NCBI GenBank assembly: GCA_027625095.1
Contig: JAQBXN010000078.1
Location: 1-39,829, forward strand
DNA: 39,829 bases
From: Planctomycetota bacterium
GTDB taxonomy: Bacteria > Planctomycetota > PUPC01 > JACPCR01
Direction: 5' to 3'
The notes beneath the pieces were generated by a model. That model did not search any database and was not told where the DNA came from. It worked only from the letters and a program-made list of their open reading frames with translations. Shown piece by piece: positions 1-8,640 of the stretch; the first letter of the stretch is position 1; the number at the start of each line of letters is the position of its first letter. Made by a program: the position numbers and the translations under genes.

Positions 1-26
1 GGGTTGAATCGTGACTTACAATACAT

Positions 27-103
27 CCCAGGGTGGCGCTCACGACTTCGTCGCTCGCTGACCCTGGGCTGCGATGTTTAACGCCTTCGGCGTATAGAAC
101 TCG
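27..103. repeat. REP-like palindromic repeat block
   Basis: Positions 27-34 and 61-68 are an 8-bp perfect inverted repeat (CCCAGGGT / ACCCTGGG). Between them is a smaller CGAC-TTC-GTCG hairpin. A second compact hairpin follows at about 80-95 (ACGCC-TTC-GGCGT). The alternation of short GC-rich hairpins with TTC loops resembles dispersed extragenic palindromic repeats of Acidobacteria and Planctomycetes. That resemblance is from memory, not a search. The block sits directly against the truncated permease/EIIA pseudogene and may mark the deletion edge. Confidence 0.45.
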
Positions 104-118
104 TCCCTGTGAAAACCG

Positions 119-832
119 GTGTTTGGACGCATCCTCTTCAGGGTTAACAAGAAAAAAAACGGCATACACCGGTTCATCAGAAAGTCCTGGGTGATCCGAG
201 TCTTCAATTTCGATGCGGGGTTACACCAACATAGCTGATGAAAACCAGGCCGGCAGTCCCGAAAATCGAGTCGAACCCGGCGCCGGCGAATCCGGAGAAA
301 TTAGCAGGATCCACCTGGGTGACTCCACTCCCAATGAACCAGGCCAGAATCGCCAACAACCCAGCGACAAGAAAAATTTGAACCGAGCCAGTTTCCTTCG
401 TACCGATCAGATTTGCGCCACTGAATAGAATGGCCATGACGGCAGCGGCCGGGGCTATCGGCAACTGGGGAAAGTAGAGGTGAAAATACGCGCCCAATCC
501 TATGAGAGCAAAGGAGACTTTAAGGGTAAGCGCCAGCCACGTTCCGATGCCCCCGATGGTACCAACAAGGGGCCCCATGCTCCGGTCAAGAAAAAATAGG
601 CCCCTCCGGCGCGGGGCATGGCAGTGGCCAACTCGATCATGCTGAACATCGCCGGGACGAGCGGAATCGCGGCCAGGACATAACTGAGAACGATGGCAGG
701 CCCGGCTTCTTTGAACGCAAGACCTGGCAGCAGGAAAAAGCCGGAACCCAGGGTCGCACCGGTTGCAACAGCATAGACGCCAAGCAGGCCAAGCTCCTTC
801 TTGAGCCGCACGGGCTCCTTCGAACTGTTCAT
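119..832 (-). pseudogene. Decayed APC-family amino-acid permease joined to an EIIA-like fragment
   Basis: The first 83 codons from ATG 832 (ribosome site GGAGG six bases upstream) read as the start of an APC-superfamily permease: an ATGATLGSGFFLLPG substrate-binding segment, then helices 2 and 3. A one-base frameshift near 584-597, beside a run of six A (plus strand), moves the reading to another frame. That frame continues as clear permease sequence (GPLVGTIGGIGTWLAL, later LVFISYVGVT) to about 218. There the permease stops abruptly, though this family is normally 430 residues or more. From 217 down to 119 a different frame reads like a PTS EIIA type-2 domain (EPVYAVFFLVNPEED). So the gene has both a frameshift and a lost middle and is not functional. 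The EIIA part could be the permease's own C-terminal domain or a neighbouring gene joined by deletion. Confidence 0.75.
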
Positions 833-941
833 GATGGCCTCCGTTGTTGGTGAAGAAGGTCCGAATCAAGGTGTTCACGCTCAGGGACTTAAGGGCAGTT
901 TCGGACTCATCCCACAGGACGAATCCTTCTAATGCCCTTGC

Positions 942-1313
942 TCACACCTCAAACCTTGGCTGCTGTGTCAGCACAAAGACAATCATCCGTTCACCGGTCC
1001 GGGTGCTGATGTCCGTGTGAAGACTCAGGACGGGAACGCCAAGAATGTCTTGAATAACGACCTCCAGGAGCGGCCGTGCGCCTTCGAGAAGCTCAGAGCG
1101 AAGCTGTTTGATCAAGTCCCTGCCTCTTGACTTGTCCTCGGATTCGGCAACCTTCATCTCGGCCGGCGTCAGGACGCCACGGAGCCGCACAACGACCAGG
1201 TCATCAACAATGAATGTCCGGGTTTCAATGGGCCCGCGCCCCATGAATTCCTTCTCGAACTTCACCATGGCTTCGGAAACCTCGGCCTCTTTCTGGCCTC
1301 TGCTCTTGTCCAT
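942..1313 (-). CDS. MpsC-like protein (DUF2294 family)
   Basis: A 123-residue protein from ATG 1313, preceded by GGGGAC. The frame is open further upstream to 1451, but that extension is duplicated pyruvate-carboxylase sequence, so the internal ATG is preferred. Recognisable family blocks are AMVKFEKEFMGRGP, IVDDLVVVRLRGVLTPAE and, near the end, LSLHTDISTRTGERMIVFVL. The family (Pfam Na+-translocating membrane-potential system, MpsC) is small and soluble. In staphylococci it is linked to membrane-potential generation; elsewhere its function is unproven. It lies downstream of the CNNM gene on the same strand, with ion-transport genes nearby, which fits a role in ion homeostasis. Family assignment is firm, function is not. 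Confidence 0.82.
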   Translation of the reverse strand: MDKSRGQKEAEVSEAMVKFEKEFMGRGPIETRTFIVDDLVVVRLRGVLTPAEMKVAESEDKSRGRDLIKQLRSELLEGARPLLEVVIQDILGVPVLSLHTDISTRTGERMIVFVLTQQPRFEV

Positions 1314-1385
1314 TAATGCGTCCCCGTTATATGCTTTTTTTTGTTGGTCATCAGGAAGGATAGAGACGATGTGCGGGGAATCAAT

Positions 1386-1430
1386 TCTTCTCTTTGACAT
1401 AAACCAGCAGTAAGTCTTTCCCATCAACGC
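1386..1430 (-). repeat. Duplicated 3' end of the pyruvate carboxylase gene
   Basis: These 45 bases match 2567-2611, the last codons of pyc, with a single mismatch. Weaker similarity with small indels continues to about 1473 (shared GACGAG and ATAATTCC blocks), so the whole duplicated piece is roughly 90 bp. It lies between the CNNM gene and mpsC in the same orientation as the parent. It adds an apparent 46-codon extension to the mpsC frame, reading GKTYCWFMSK where pyc reads GKDLLLVYVK. Confidence 0.85.
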
Positions 1431-1480
1431 ATCCCGATTAGACGAGGACAATTACATAATTCCTTTCAGGTAGATAAGCT

Positions 1481-2530
1481 TTATGGGGCGCTCTCCCCTT
1501 CCTGTCCCCTGATGAGTTCCTCTTTGCGGCGACGAGCCAGTTCACGCATATCGACTACGCGATCAAATTCGTCGATGATTTCTTCGCCGAGGATCTCTTC
1601 CAGGATGTCCTCAAGGGTAATTAGCCCCACCACCGTGCCATGATCGTCGATTACGATGAAGATGTGCTCGCGCTCTTTCAGGGCGTGCTTCAGGATCTGA
1701 TCTATGGGCATATTGTCGAGCACGAAACGGACTGGATTGGTTATGACTTCCAGTTTCATGTCGTCCTTATCATCTGCTATTGCGGTCAGCACGTCCCTGC
1801 GATGAACGTAGCCGACCATATCTTCGGCGCTCTGATCATAGACGGGAATTCGACTGTGCTCGAGCACTCCCGGATCCTCTCTCGCTTCTGCGACTGAAGT
1901 GTTGACACCATGCGCTACGATGACCGAGCGTGGAGTCATGATGTCACGGGCAACCTTCTGCTCCAGCCTGAGGATGTTCTCGATGACTTTCACCTGATCC
2001 CGATCAATCCGGCCGCTCTTCTGACCCATTCGAGCCATTGCGATTACTTCTTTTCCAGAAACTGCTTCTGAACTATGGCCCTTGGAAACCAGCTTGCTGA
2101 CAAGACCGCAGAGCCAGACCAGGGGCGTGAACAGGACAACAAGGAAGCGGAGCGGCCTTGCGATAATTTCCGAAAGACGACGGCAGTGAATAACGCCGAC
2201 GGTCTTGGGAACGACTTCCGAGAATACAAGAATGGCTAAGGTAAGGGCCGCGGTAAAATAGGCCAGGTTGCGATGACCGTAGAGGGCATCGAAAGCGGCC
2301 CCCGCTACGGCTGCTCCTGCAGTGTTTGCGATCGTATTCAGCGACAGAATCGCAGCAATGGGGCGCTCCACATTCTGGCGAAGCTCGCGCAGAATTGCCC
2401 CGGAACGCGCCTTATCCTCCGAAAGACCTTCGATGTGGCTCATAGGGACGCTGTAAAGCACGGCTTCAAAAAGTGAGCACAGCGCAGAGGCGAGCATGGC
2501 AAAGCTTACGGCAACGATTAATTCTGTCAT
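1481..2530 (-). CDS. CNNM/CorC-type membrane protein with CBS pair
   Basis: The 349-residue protein has an N-terminal CNNM (DUF21) membrane domain over about residues 1-170. Its helices include LIVAVSFAMLASALCSLFEA and ILSLNTIANTAGAAVAGAA. A CBS-domain pair follows at about 190-315 (DIMTPRSVIVAH... FIVIDDHGTVVGLITLEDILEEILGEEI). It lacks the extra C-terminal CorC_HlyC domain of longer relatives and ends in a charged tail. Homologues take part in divalent-cation (Mg2+ or Co2+) or sodium-coupled efflux, and the CBS pair binds adenine nucleotides; the substrate cannot be read from sequence. It starts 31 bp after the pyc stop on the same strand, so co-transcription with pyc is likely. Confidence 0.88.
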   Translation of the reverse strand: MTELIVAVSFAMLASALCSLFEAVLYSVPMSHIEGLSEDKARSGAILRELRQNVERPIAAILSLNTIANTAGAAVAGAAFDALYGHRNLAYFTAALTLAILVFSEVVPKTVGVIHCRRLSEIIARPLRFLVVLFTPLVWLCGLVSKLVSKGHSSEAVSGKEVIAMARMGQKSGRIDRDQVKVIENILRLEQKVARDIMTPRSVIVAHGVNTSVAEAREDPGVLEHSRIPVYDQSAEDMVGYVHRRDVLTAIADDKDDMKLEVITNPVRFVLDNMPIDQILKHALKEREHIFIVIDDHGTVVGLITLEDILEEILGEEIIDEFDRVVDMRELARRRKEELIRGQEGESAP

Positions 2531-2561
2531 TGGCTTTAGTTTAGCTCTTTAAGTATGGGAC

Positions 2562-5500
2562 TCAGATCTTCTCTTTGACATAAACAAGCAGTAAGTCTTT
2601 CCCATCAACGCGGTCACCCGGCTGGACGAGTACCTCTTCGATAATTCCTTCCCGGTCGGCGTAGATCGTGCTCTCCATTTTCATCGCTGCGAGCGTGAGG
2701 AGCTTGTCGCCCGGTTTCGCCTGCGTACCACTTTCCACGGAGACGGAAACGATCAGGCCGGGCATGGGAGCGCCGATGTGGAGCGCGTTGCCCGGCTCGG
2801 CTCTACGCCGGGGCTCGATGCTGGCGGCTGCGCTCCGGTTGGGGACTTTCAGCTCCCGCGGCTGGCCGTTCAGCTCGAAGAAGACGGTGGAGGCGCCTTC
2901 ACTATCCGCGTCGGTCACTGCAATCAGTTTGACGAAAAGTGTCTTGCCCGGCTCGATGTCGATGTTGACTTCGGTATCCGGCGGCAGGCCGTAGAGAAAG
3001 ATGTGGGTTGGCAAGACAGAGACATCGCCGTATTGGGCTCGATGTTCAGAGAACTCTTTGAAGACATCAGGGTAGAGCAGGGACGAGATGACTTCGCGGT
3101 GGGTGACATTGCGTGCCAGAGCGGACTCCAGGTTCTTGCGCGTCAGGTCAAAATCCGCGGGTGGCAGCGAGCTTCCCGGCCGGCCCCGTAGCGGTTTCAA
3201 ATCGCCCAGAATACGGCGCCGCAGCCTCGGCGGAAAGCCGGCATGAGGGCGGCCAAGATGGCCCTGGAGAAAGTCAATGACCGATTGTGGGAAGGCGATG
3301 TGCCTGCCGGGTTTCAAAATGTCTTCCGGCGTCAGATCGCTTGTGGCCATGAACAGTGCCAGGTCGCCTACGACTTTTGACGAAGGGGTGACCTTGACGA
3401 TGTCGCCGAACAACTGGTTGACCGCGGCGTAGGTGCGACAGATTTCGTGCCACCGGGATTCGAGCCCCATCGAGGCCGCCTGTTGATACAGGTTGGTGTA
3501 CTGCCCGCCCGGCATCTCGTGCATGTAAACTTCCGCGGTTCCGGATTTCAGAAGCGGCTCGAACGGGACGTAGTACTGTCGCACCACCTCCCAGTATTCG
3601 GCGGTGCGGTTGAGCGCTGCCGGATCCATGCCGGTCTCGCGCCGGTTGAAACGAAGCATCTCTACGGTGGTGTTGAGGCTGGGCTGCGAGGTCAGGCCGG
3701 AAAGGGGGGCCATGGCGCCGTCGACGATGTCCACTCCCGCTTCCGCGGCCTTTATCAATGACGCCACCTGCCCTCCGCTGGTATCGTGGGTATGGAAATG
3801 GAGCGGAAGACCCGTTTCCTGCTTGAGCGCTCGGATGAGTTTGTGGGCGGCGTAGGGCTTGCAGAGCCCGGCCATGTCCTTGATGGCGAGGATGTGTGCG
3901 CCCATCCGCTGCAGTTCTTTCGCCAGGGTCACGTAATATTCCAGGCTGTACTTCGTGCGCGCCGGGTTGAGTATGTCGCCGGTGTAGCAAATAGCGGCCT
4001 CGCAGACTGCACCGCTCTCGAGCACGGCATCCATCGCGATCCGCATGTTTTGTGTAGAGTTGAGCGAATCGAAGACGCGGAACACATCAATACCGGACGC
4101 GGCCGCTTCTTTAACGAAGGCCCGCACAACGTTGTCAGGATAGTTGGTGTAGCCGACGGCGTTGGACGCCCGAAGCAGCATCTGAAAGGGAATGTTGGGA
4201 ATCGCCGTCCGCAACCGCTGAAGGCGCTCCCAGGGGCATTCCTTGAGGAATCGCATGGACGTGTCGAAGGTCGCACCGCCCCACATCTCGAGGGAGAACA
4301 GGTCTGCGTGATGAATAGCGTAGGCTGGTGCGACTCGCAGCATGTCATCAGTGCGCATGCGAGTGGCCAGGAGGGACTGGTGTGCGTCTCGAAAGGTCGT
4401 ATCGGTGAGGAGCACCGGTCGCTGTTTCAGTATCCACTGGGCAAACTTCTCCGGCCCCAGTTTGAGCAGGCGGTCGCGCATTCCAGGCGGCGGCTCGGCC
4501 GAGGCTGCGTAAGGCGGCACGGGCGCAGGACGGCGAACGATGTTGGCTGGGAGGTCTTTGACCAGCGGATTTCCGTTGACGGCCACTTCGCCGATAAAGC
4601 GCAGCATGCGAGTGGCTCGATCCTGGCGTTTCGGGAACTGGAACAGTTCGGGCGTTTCGTCGATGAAGCGGGTGTGGCATCGGCCTTCAATGAAGGCCGG
4701 GTGGCCAATGAGATTGATGAGAAAGGGGAGATTAGTCTTGACTCCGCGGACGCGAAACTCCTGGAGGCAGCGCTCCATGCGCTGGACCGCGTCGTTGAAG
4801 CGCAATCCCCACGCCGTCACCTTAACCAGCAGCGAATCGTAGTAGGGAGTGACTATGGCGCCGGTAAAGGCCGTGCCCGCGTCCAGCCGGATGCCCATCC
4901 CAGATGCCGAACGGTAATGCAGAAGCCGGCCGTAATCGGGAACGAAACCATTTTCCGGGTCCTCGGTGGTCACGCGGCATTGAAAGGCATGCCCGCGGAT
5001 TTGCACTGCCGACTGGTCTTCCAGCCCGATGATCTCATGGTGCAGCGGATAGCCCTGCGCAATCAGTATCTGCTTTTGCACCAGGTCGCATCCGGTGACC
5101 ACTTCGGTGACCGTATGCTCGACCTGAATCCGTGGATTGACTTCGATGAAGTAGAACTCGCCGGTGTCCTGGTCGACGAGAAACTCTACCGTGCCGGCGT
5201 TGTCGAACTTAGTGGCGCGACCAATGGAGACCGCAGCCTCCAGAATGGAATCGCGAAGCTCTGCCGGGAGATTGAGCGCGGGAGCGATTTCCACCACCTT
5301 CTGGTGCCGGCGTTGGATCGAGCAGTCACGTTCGTAAAGGTGGACGAGGTTGCCGTGACGGTCTCCGAGAATCTGCACCTCGATATGGCGGGCGCGTAAG
5401 ATGAGCTTCTCGATAAAGACTTCATCGCTGCCAAACGCGGAGAGAGACTCGCGGCGGGCCTCGATCATCCGAGCTTCCAGGTCCTTTTCAGCCCCCACCA

Positions 5501-6023
5501 CCCGCATGCCCCGTCCGCCGCCGCCATGAGCAGCTTTCAGCATGACTGGATAGCCGAAGTTCCGACAAATCTGTTGAGCCTGCCGCAGTGTGCGCACCGG
5601 CTTCGGGCTTCCCGGCAGTACGGGCACGCCCGCCTGTTGGGCGATGGCCCTGGCCGCGGTCTTGTCGCCCAGTTGGTCGAGCAGTTCCGCTCTAGGCCCG
5701 ACGAAAACAATTCCTGCCTTCTCGCAGGCCCGCGCAAAATCCGAATTCTCCGAAAGGAAACCATAGCCCGGATGGATGGCGTCGATTTTCTTTTCCACGG
5801 CCAGCGCAACGATACTTTCAATGTCCAGGTAAGCCTTCAGCGGCCCTCCGCCCTCGCCGACGGGATATGCCTCATCCGCCTTAAACCGGTGAAGGGCGAA
5901 CCGATCTTCGTGGGAGTAAATGGCGACGGTACGGATGCCCAGCTCATGAGTCGCGCGAAAGACCCGAATGGCTATCTCGCTGCGGTTGGCTGCCAGGAGT
6001 TTCTTAAAAGATTTCAGATTCAT
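2562..6023 (-). CDS. pyc: Pyruvate carboxylase, single-chain type
   Basis: ATP- and biotin-dependent carboxylation of pyruvate to oxaloacetate, the main anaplerotic reaction, in the cytoplasm. All domains are present in 1153 residues. The biotin carboxylase domain covers about 1-460 (KKLLAANRSEIAIRVFRA start; glycine-rich ATP loop KAAHGGGGRGMRVV; EVNPRIQVEHTVTEV). The carboxyltransferase domain covers about 530-810 (LLTDTTFRDAHQSLLATRMRT; metal-site HFHTHDTSGG). The conserved PYC domain follows, then a C-terminal biotinyl domain with AAMKMES, the biotinylated lysine being K1115. Length is normal for the alpha4 type. The start overlaps the stop of the upstream antiporter gene (ATGA), indicating translational coupling. 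No frameshift or missing key residue was seen. A copy of its last codons is found at 1386-1430. Confidence 0.97.
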   Translation of the reverse strand: MNLKSFKKLLAANRSEIAIRVFRATHELGIRTVAIYSHEDRFALHRFKADEAYPVGEGGGPLKAYLDIESIVALAVEKKIDAIHPGYGFLSENSDFARACEKAGIVFVGPRAELLDQLGDKTAARAIAQQAGVPVLPGSPKPVRTLRQAQQICRNFGYPVMLKAAHGGGGRGMRVVGAEKDLEARMIEARRESLSAFGSDEVFIEKLILRARHIEVQILGDRHGNLVHLYERDCSIQRRHQKVVEIAPALNLPAELRDSILEAAVSIGRATKFDNAGTVEFLVDQDTGEFYFIEVNPRIQVEHTVTEVVTGCDLVQKQILIAQGYPLHHEIIGLEDQSAVQIRGHAFQCRVTTEDPENGFVPDYGRLLHYRSASGMGIRLDAGTAFTGAIVTPYYDSLLVKVTAWGLRFNDAVQRMERCLQEFRVRGVKTNLPFLINLIGHPAFIEGRCHTRFIDETPELFQFPKRQDRATRMLRFIGEVAVNGNPLVKDLPANIVRRPAPVPPYAASAEPPPGMRDRLLKLGPEKFAQWILKQRPVLLTDTTFRDAHQSLLATRMRTDDMLRVAPAYAIHHADLFSLEMWGGATFDTSMRFLKECPWERLQRLRTAIPNIPFQMLLRASNAVGYTNYPDNVVRAFVKEAAASGIDVFRVFDSLNSTQNMRIAMDAVLESGAVCEAAICYTGDILNPARTKYSLEYYVTLAKELQRMGAHILAIKDMAGLCKPYAAHKLIRALKQETGLPLHFHTHDTSGGQVASLIKAAEAGVDIVDGAMAPLSGLTSQPSLNTTVEMLRFNRRETGMDPAALNRTAEYWEVVRQYYVPFEPLLKSGTAEVYMHEMPGGQYTNLYQQAASMGLESRWHEICRTYAAVNQLFGDIVKVTPSSKVVGDLALFMATSDLTPEDILKPGRHIAFPQSVIDFLQGHLGRPHAGFPPRLRRRILGDLKPLRGRPGSSLPPADFDLTRKNLESALARNVTHREVISSLLYPDVFKEFSEHRAQYGDVSVLPTHIFLYGLPPDTEVNIDIEPGKTLFVKLIAVTDADSEGASTVFFELNGQPRELKVPNRSAAASIEPRRRAEPGNALHIGAPMPGLIVSVSVESGTQAKPGDKLLTLAAMKMESTIYADREGIIEEVLVQPGDRVDGKDLLLVYVKEKI

Positions 6024-7660
6024 GTCTGTCTGGTCTCGTGGTAGGACTGAACTTCATCCATCAGTTTGAGTAATGCGTTTAACGCTTCACCTTCCTCGCT
6101 GATGACGACATTTGCACCAGCCTTCTTCACGGTGTTGGTGTTATTCAAATAGTGGCACCGTGCCATGATTCGGCAATCGCGATTCAGCAGACGAGCGGAC
6201 CTGACGATGCGGATGCCGTCCTCATCTCTGGGCACGCAAACCACAACGAGGTCGGCCGTTTTTATATCTGCTTTATCGAGCACACTTGGATCGGTAGCGT
6301 CTCCGGTCACTGCTCGAAATCCCTCCTGCGTGAAGGGGTAAACGTTCACCGGGCTGAGGTCCACAACGCAGACTTCATAGCCTGCCAGTTCGAGCCGGGA
6401 TGCTATCTGACGACCGGCAGGCGCGATACCGACCACAATAGCACGGAGAAGGTCCGTGCTTGTCGGAAGATGAACCTGTTGCTCCGGATACTTCGTCGGC
6501 GCTGGATGTTCTATGAGTCGCAGGCCATATCTCAGGAGCTGTGGAGTAAGAACAAGTGTGCCAAGAGAGAGGCACAAAACCCGTTGGTAGTGCACCTCCG
6601 TAAGCAACCCCTCTTGAAGCCCCTGCAAAGCCAGAATGAAGGAGAATTCACCGACTTGGGAAATGCCCAGCCCCATGCCCAAAGCCGTACGCCATTCCGA
6701 ACCTGTCACAACAAGCGCCATCCATCCTGCCAGCCATTTCAACGCCAGAATGTCTGCCAGACAGGCGACAAGGAAAACAGCATCACTCCAGAACAATCTC
6801 AGGTTAAGCAACATCCCCAAACTGGTAAAAAACAGAGCAGCGAAACATTCTCGAAAAGGCAGAACCAGAGCATCCATCTGCGGCGTCAGCCGGTTACCGC
6901 TAAGAACCAGCCCGGCGCCAAACGCGCCCATGATTGCCGTAAGCCCCATAGTGTGTGCAATCAAGCTGATGCTGAATAGAAACGCCATCATGAAAAGTAC
7001 AACCAACTCGGTGCTCCGAAGAGCGACCAGCAGTTCAATGCCGACCCGTAGCATCAGTTTTCGGAGCAGCAGAATTCCCAGGATGAAGGCTGCGGAGGCA
7101 GCCGCCAGGCGGACGTATTCAATTGCCGCGATGGGCCTCGACTTTTCAGAGAGTTGTGGAACCAGGAGCAGAATGGGGACAAGCGCTACATCCTGAAAGA
7201 GCAAGATTCCGATGATGCTGCGTCCGTGGGGAGTGGTGGCTTGTCCAATTTCCGACAGGGCTCTGAATACAAGAACCGTCGAACTGAACGCCAGCGCCGT
7301 ACCCAATATCGCTGCCGGCCTCCAGTTCAAGCCCAGGCTCATCAGCCCGGCCACAAGGGGTATAACAACCAACAGCATCTGGGTGCTTCCGCCAAGAACA
7401 AAGCGGCTGAGCCACTCTCGCGCTTTATCCAGAGGAAATTCTAGTCCTATGGAAAAAAGCAAAAGGAGCACACCTCCGTGGGCAAGGATTTCTATCTCTC
7501 CGCGATTTTCGCTGACCGCTCCGAAACCACTTCTTCCTATGAAAGCACCAACGAGCAGATATCCGACCACAGGCGATGCGCCGAGCTTGCGGCACACCAG
7601 ACCAGACAGGAATGCTGCAATCAGGATGAGACAAAGGTCCATCGTCAAAGATTCGATCAT
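6020..7660 (-). CDS. CPA2-family cation/proton antiporter with RCK domain
   Basis: A 546-residue membrane protein. About twelve hydrophobic segments fill residues 5-385 (LILIAAFLSGLVCRKLGASPVVGYLLVGAFIG at the start; GILLFQDVALVPILLL and MGLTAIMGAFGAGLVLSG are typical of KefB/KefC-type exchangers). An RCK_N/TrkA-N Rossmann domain follows (VVGIAPAGRQIASRLELAGYE, then VTGDATDP), where ligand or NAD(H) binding gates transport. The protein ends soon after this domain. The likely substrate is K+ or Na+ against H+; glutathione gating as in KefC cannot be claimed. The start at 7660 has a GAAGGTGA ribosome site; an internal Met at residue 7 is an alternative. The 3' end overlaps the pyc start. Confidence 0.9.
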   Translation of the reverse strand: MIESLTMDLCLILIAAFLSGLVCRKLGASPVVGYLLVGAFIGRSGFGAVSENRGEIEILAHGGVLLLLFSIGLEFPLDKAREWLSRFVLGGSTQMLLVVIPLVAGLMSLGLNWRPAAILGTALAFSSTVLVFRALSEIGQATTPHGRSIIGILLFQDVALVPILLLVPQLSEKSRPIAAIEYVRLAAASAAFILGILLLRKLMLRVGIELLVALRSTELVVLFMMAFLFSISLIAHTMGLTAIMGAFGAGLVLSGNRLTPQMDALVLPFRECFAALFFTSLGMLLNLRLFWSDAVFLVACLADILALKWLAGWMALVVTGSEWRTALGMGLGISQVGEFSFILALQGLQEGLLTEVHYQRVLCLSLGTLVLTPQLLRYGLRLIEHPAPTKYPEQQVHLPTSTDLLRAIVVGIAPAGRQIASRLELAGYEVCVVDLSPVNVYPFTQEGFRAVTGDATDPSVLDKADIKTADLVVVCVPRDEDGIRIVRSARLLNRDCRIMARCHYLNNTNTVKKAGANVVISEEGEALNALLKLMDEVQSYHETRQT

Positions 7661-7724
7661 CTGTCACCTTCACGTTCTCTTTTCCATTACGGACGATATT
7701 TGAAGTCCCCCCCAATCAAACAGG

Positions 7725-8126
7725 CTAAATCTCCTCACCGATTTCCGCAGCCTTCTGGTCTGCGTCGAGCCAGACCGCGATGTTCGGTAAATTTGAGTAG
7801 CTCTTTCGCAGAATCTCAACGCATTTACGAAGTTCTTTGATTTGTTCGGTTGCGGGTTTCGGATTGCCCGCGCAATCGTGGTGTGCAACGATTGCAATTG
7901 CCCGAGACTGGTGCGCCTCTATCGAGATGTCAATCCTGCGAAAGATGGAACGAGAGCCTTGAGATTCACTGTTACAGGCCAATATCCCTGCGGGACCTGC
8001 CTCGGAAACGACGTCCACGAACTCCACGCCGAATCGGCGCGTGAGGTATGAAATGACTGGCAGTTGCGCCCGGCCATCCAAACAATTGATTGCTGTACAG
8101 AAACTCAAAATCTCCTCCACTTGCAT
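7725..8126 (-). CDS. Small beta-carbonic-anhydrase-like protein
   Basis: A 133-residue protein with the arrangement of zinc ligands seen in beta-class carbonic anhydrases: C15 in NCLDGR (with the Asp-Arg dyad D17/R19) and HHDCAGNP at 82-89, supplying His and C85. It is shorter than ordinary beta-CAs (about 200 residues). It fits a compact family annotated as carbonic anhydrase-like, whose members read GRxQxPVI near the start and EPGP about 20 residues on (here SEAGP). CO2 hydration is therefore plausible but unproven. A good Shine-Dalgarno (GGAGGAG) lies inside the frame, just before an in-frame TTG at codon 7, so the true start may be six codons later. It is divergent from the DUF454 gene. 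Confidence 0.68.
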   Translation of the reverse strand: MQVEEILSFCTAINCLDGRAQLPVISYLTRRFGVEFVDVVSEAGPAGILACNSESQGSRSIFRRIDISIEAHQSRAIAIVAHHDCAGNPKPATEQIKELRKCVEILRKSYSNLPNIAVWLDADQKAAEIGEEI

Positions 8127-8176
8127 CCCCGCTTGCTGGCCAGCAGGATTGCTTCGATCAAGGATTTCAATATCCG

Positions 8177-8515
8177 ATGAAAGCGCCCACTCGCCCCCCC
8201 AAACCTACCCGCCAGAACATCATTTATCGCTGGACGTTGATCGTTCTCGGCAGCGTCTTTGTCGGCATCGGATTTATCGGAGTTTTTGTTCCCCTTCTTC
8301 CAACCACTCCGTTCCTCCTGCTTGCCGCGGCCTGTTATTTCAAGAGCTCGGAAAAGTTTTATAATTGGCTGATCAACCATCGATGGTTCGGCCCTTACCT
8401 CAGAAATTACAGGGAAGGAAAGAGATTCAGCGGGAAGCAGAAGGCTGCCTTGGTCGTCTTGATTGCTGTTTCGGTCATCTCTTCGGCGCTGATACTGATG
8501 TACTTCTCCGTTTAG
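8177..8515 (+). CDS. DUF454 (YbaN-family) inner-membrane protein
   Basis: A 112-residue protein from ATG 8177. The frame is open from 8090, but that upstream part overlaps the divergent gene and looks non-coding. The signature is clear: IGFIGVFVPLLPTTPFLLLAAACYFKSSEKFYNWL, then HRWFGPYLRNYREGKRFSGKQK and a final hydrophobic helix. Two to three membrane segments are visible. The family is widespread and of unknown function. It stands alone between the carbonic-anhydrase-like gene and terC, which faces it from the other side. Confidence 0.85.
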   Translation: MKAPTRPPKPTRQNIIYRWTLIVLGSVFVGIGFIGVFVPLLPTTPFLLLAAACYFKSSEKFYNWLINHRWFGPYLRNYREGKRFSGKQKAALVVLIAVSVISSALILMYFSV

Positions 8516-8640
8516 AATTCATGCTTCCACGAGTGGCGGCATTGAGGTTTCTGCTTCCGCATTTTTTACGCTCATTTGCATAAGAGATTCCTCCTTATGA
8601 CCAGGAAACTAAAACTGATTGGCCGAGCTCGATGCATCTT

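Noticed and set aside
114..174. 9-bp inverted repeat AACCGGTGT / ACACCGGTT
   Set aside because: It lies inside the EIIA-like remnant coding text and has a 43-base loop; probably chance.
3786..5399. Long open frame (over 500 codons) on the plus strand
   Set aside because: It is antisense to pyruvate carboxylase, whose domains are complete; the plus-strand translation has no recognisable family and reflects codon bias of the real gene.
6152..6979. 275-codon plus-strand frame
   Set aside because: Antisense to the intact CPA2 antiporter; low-complexity polar translation without domains.
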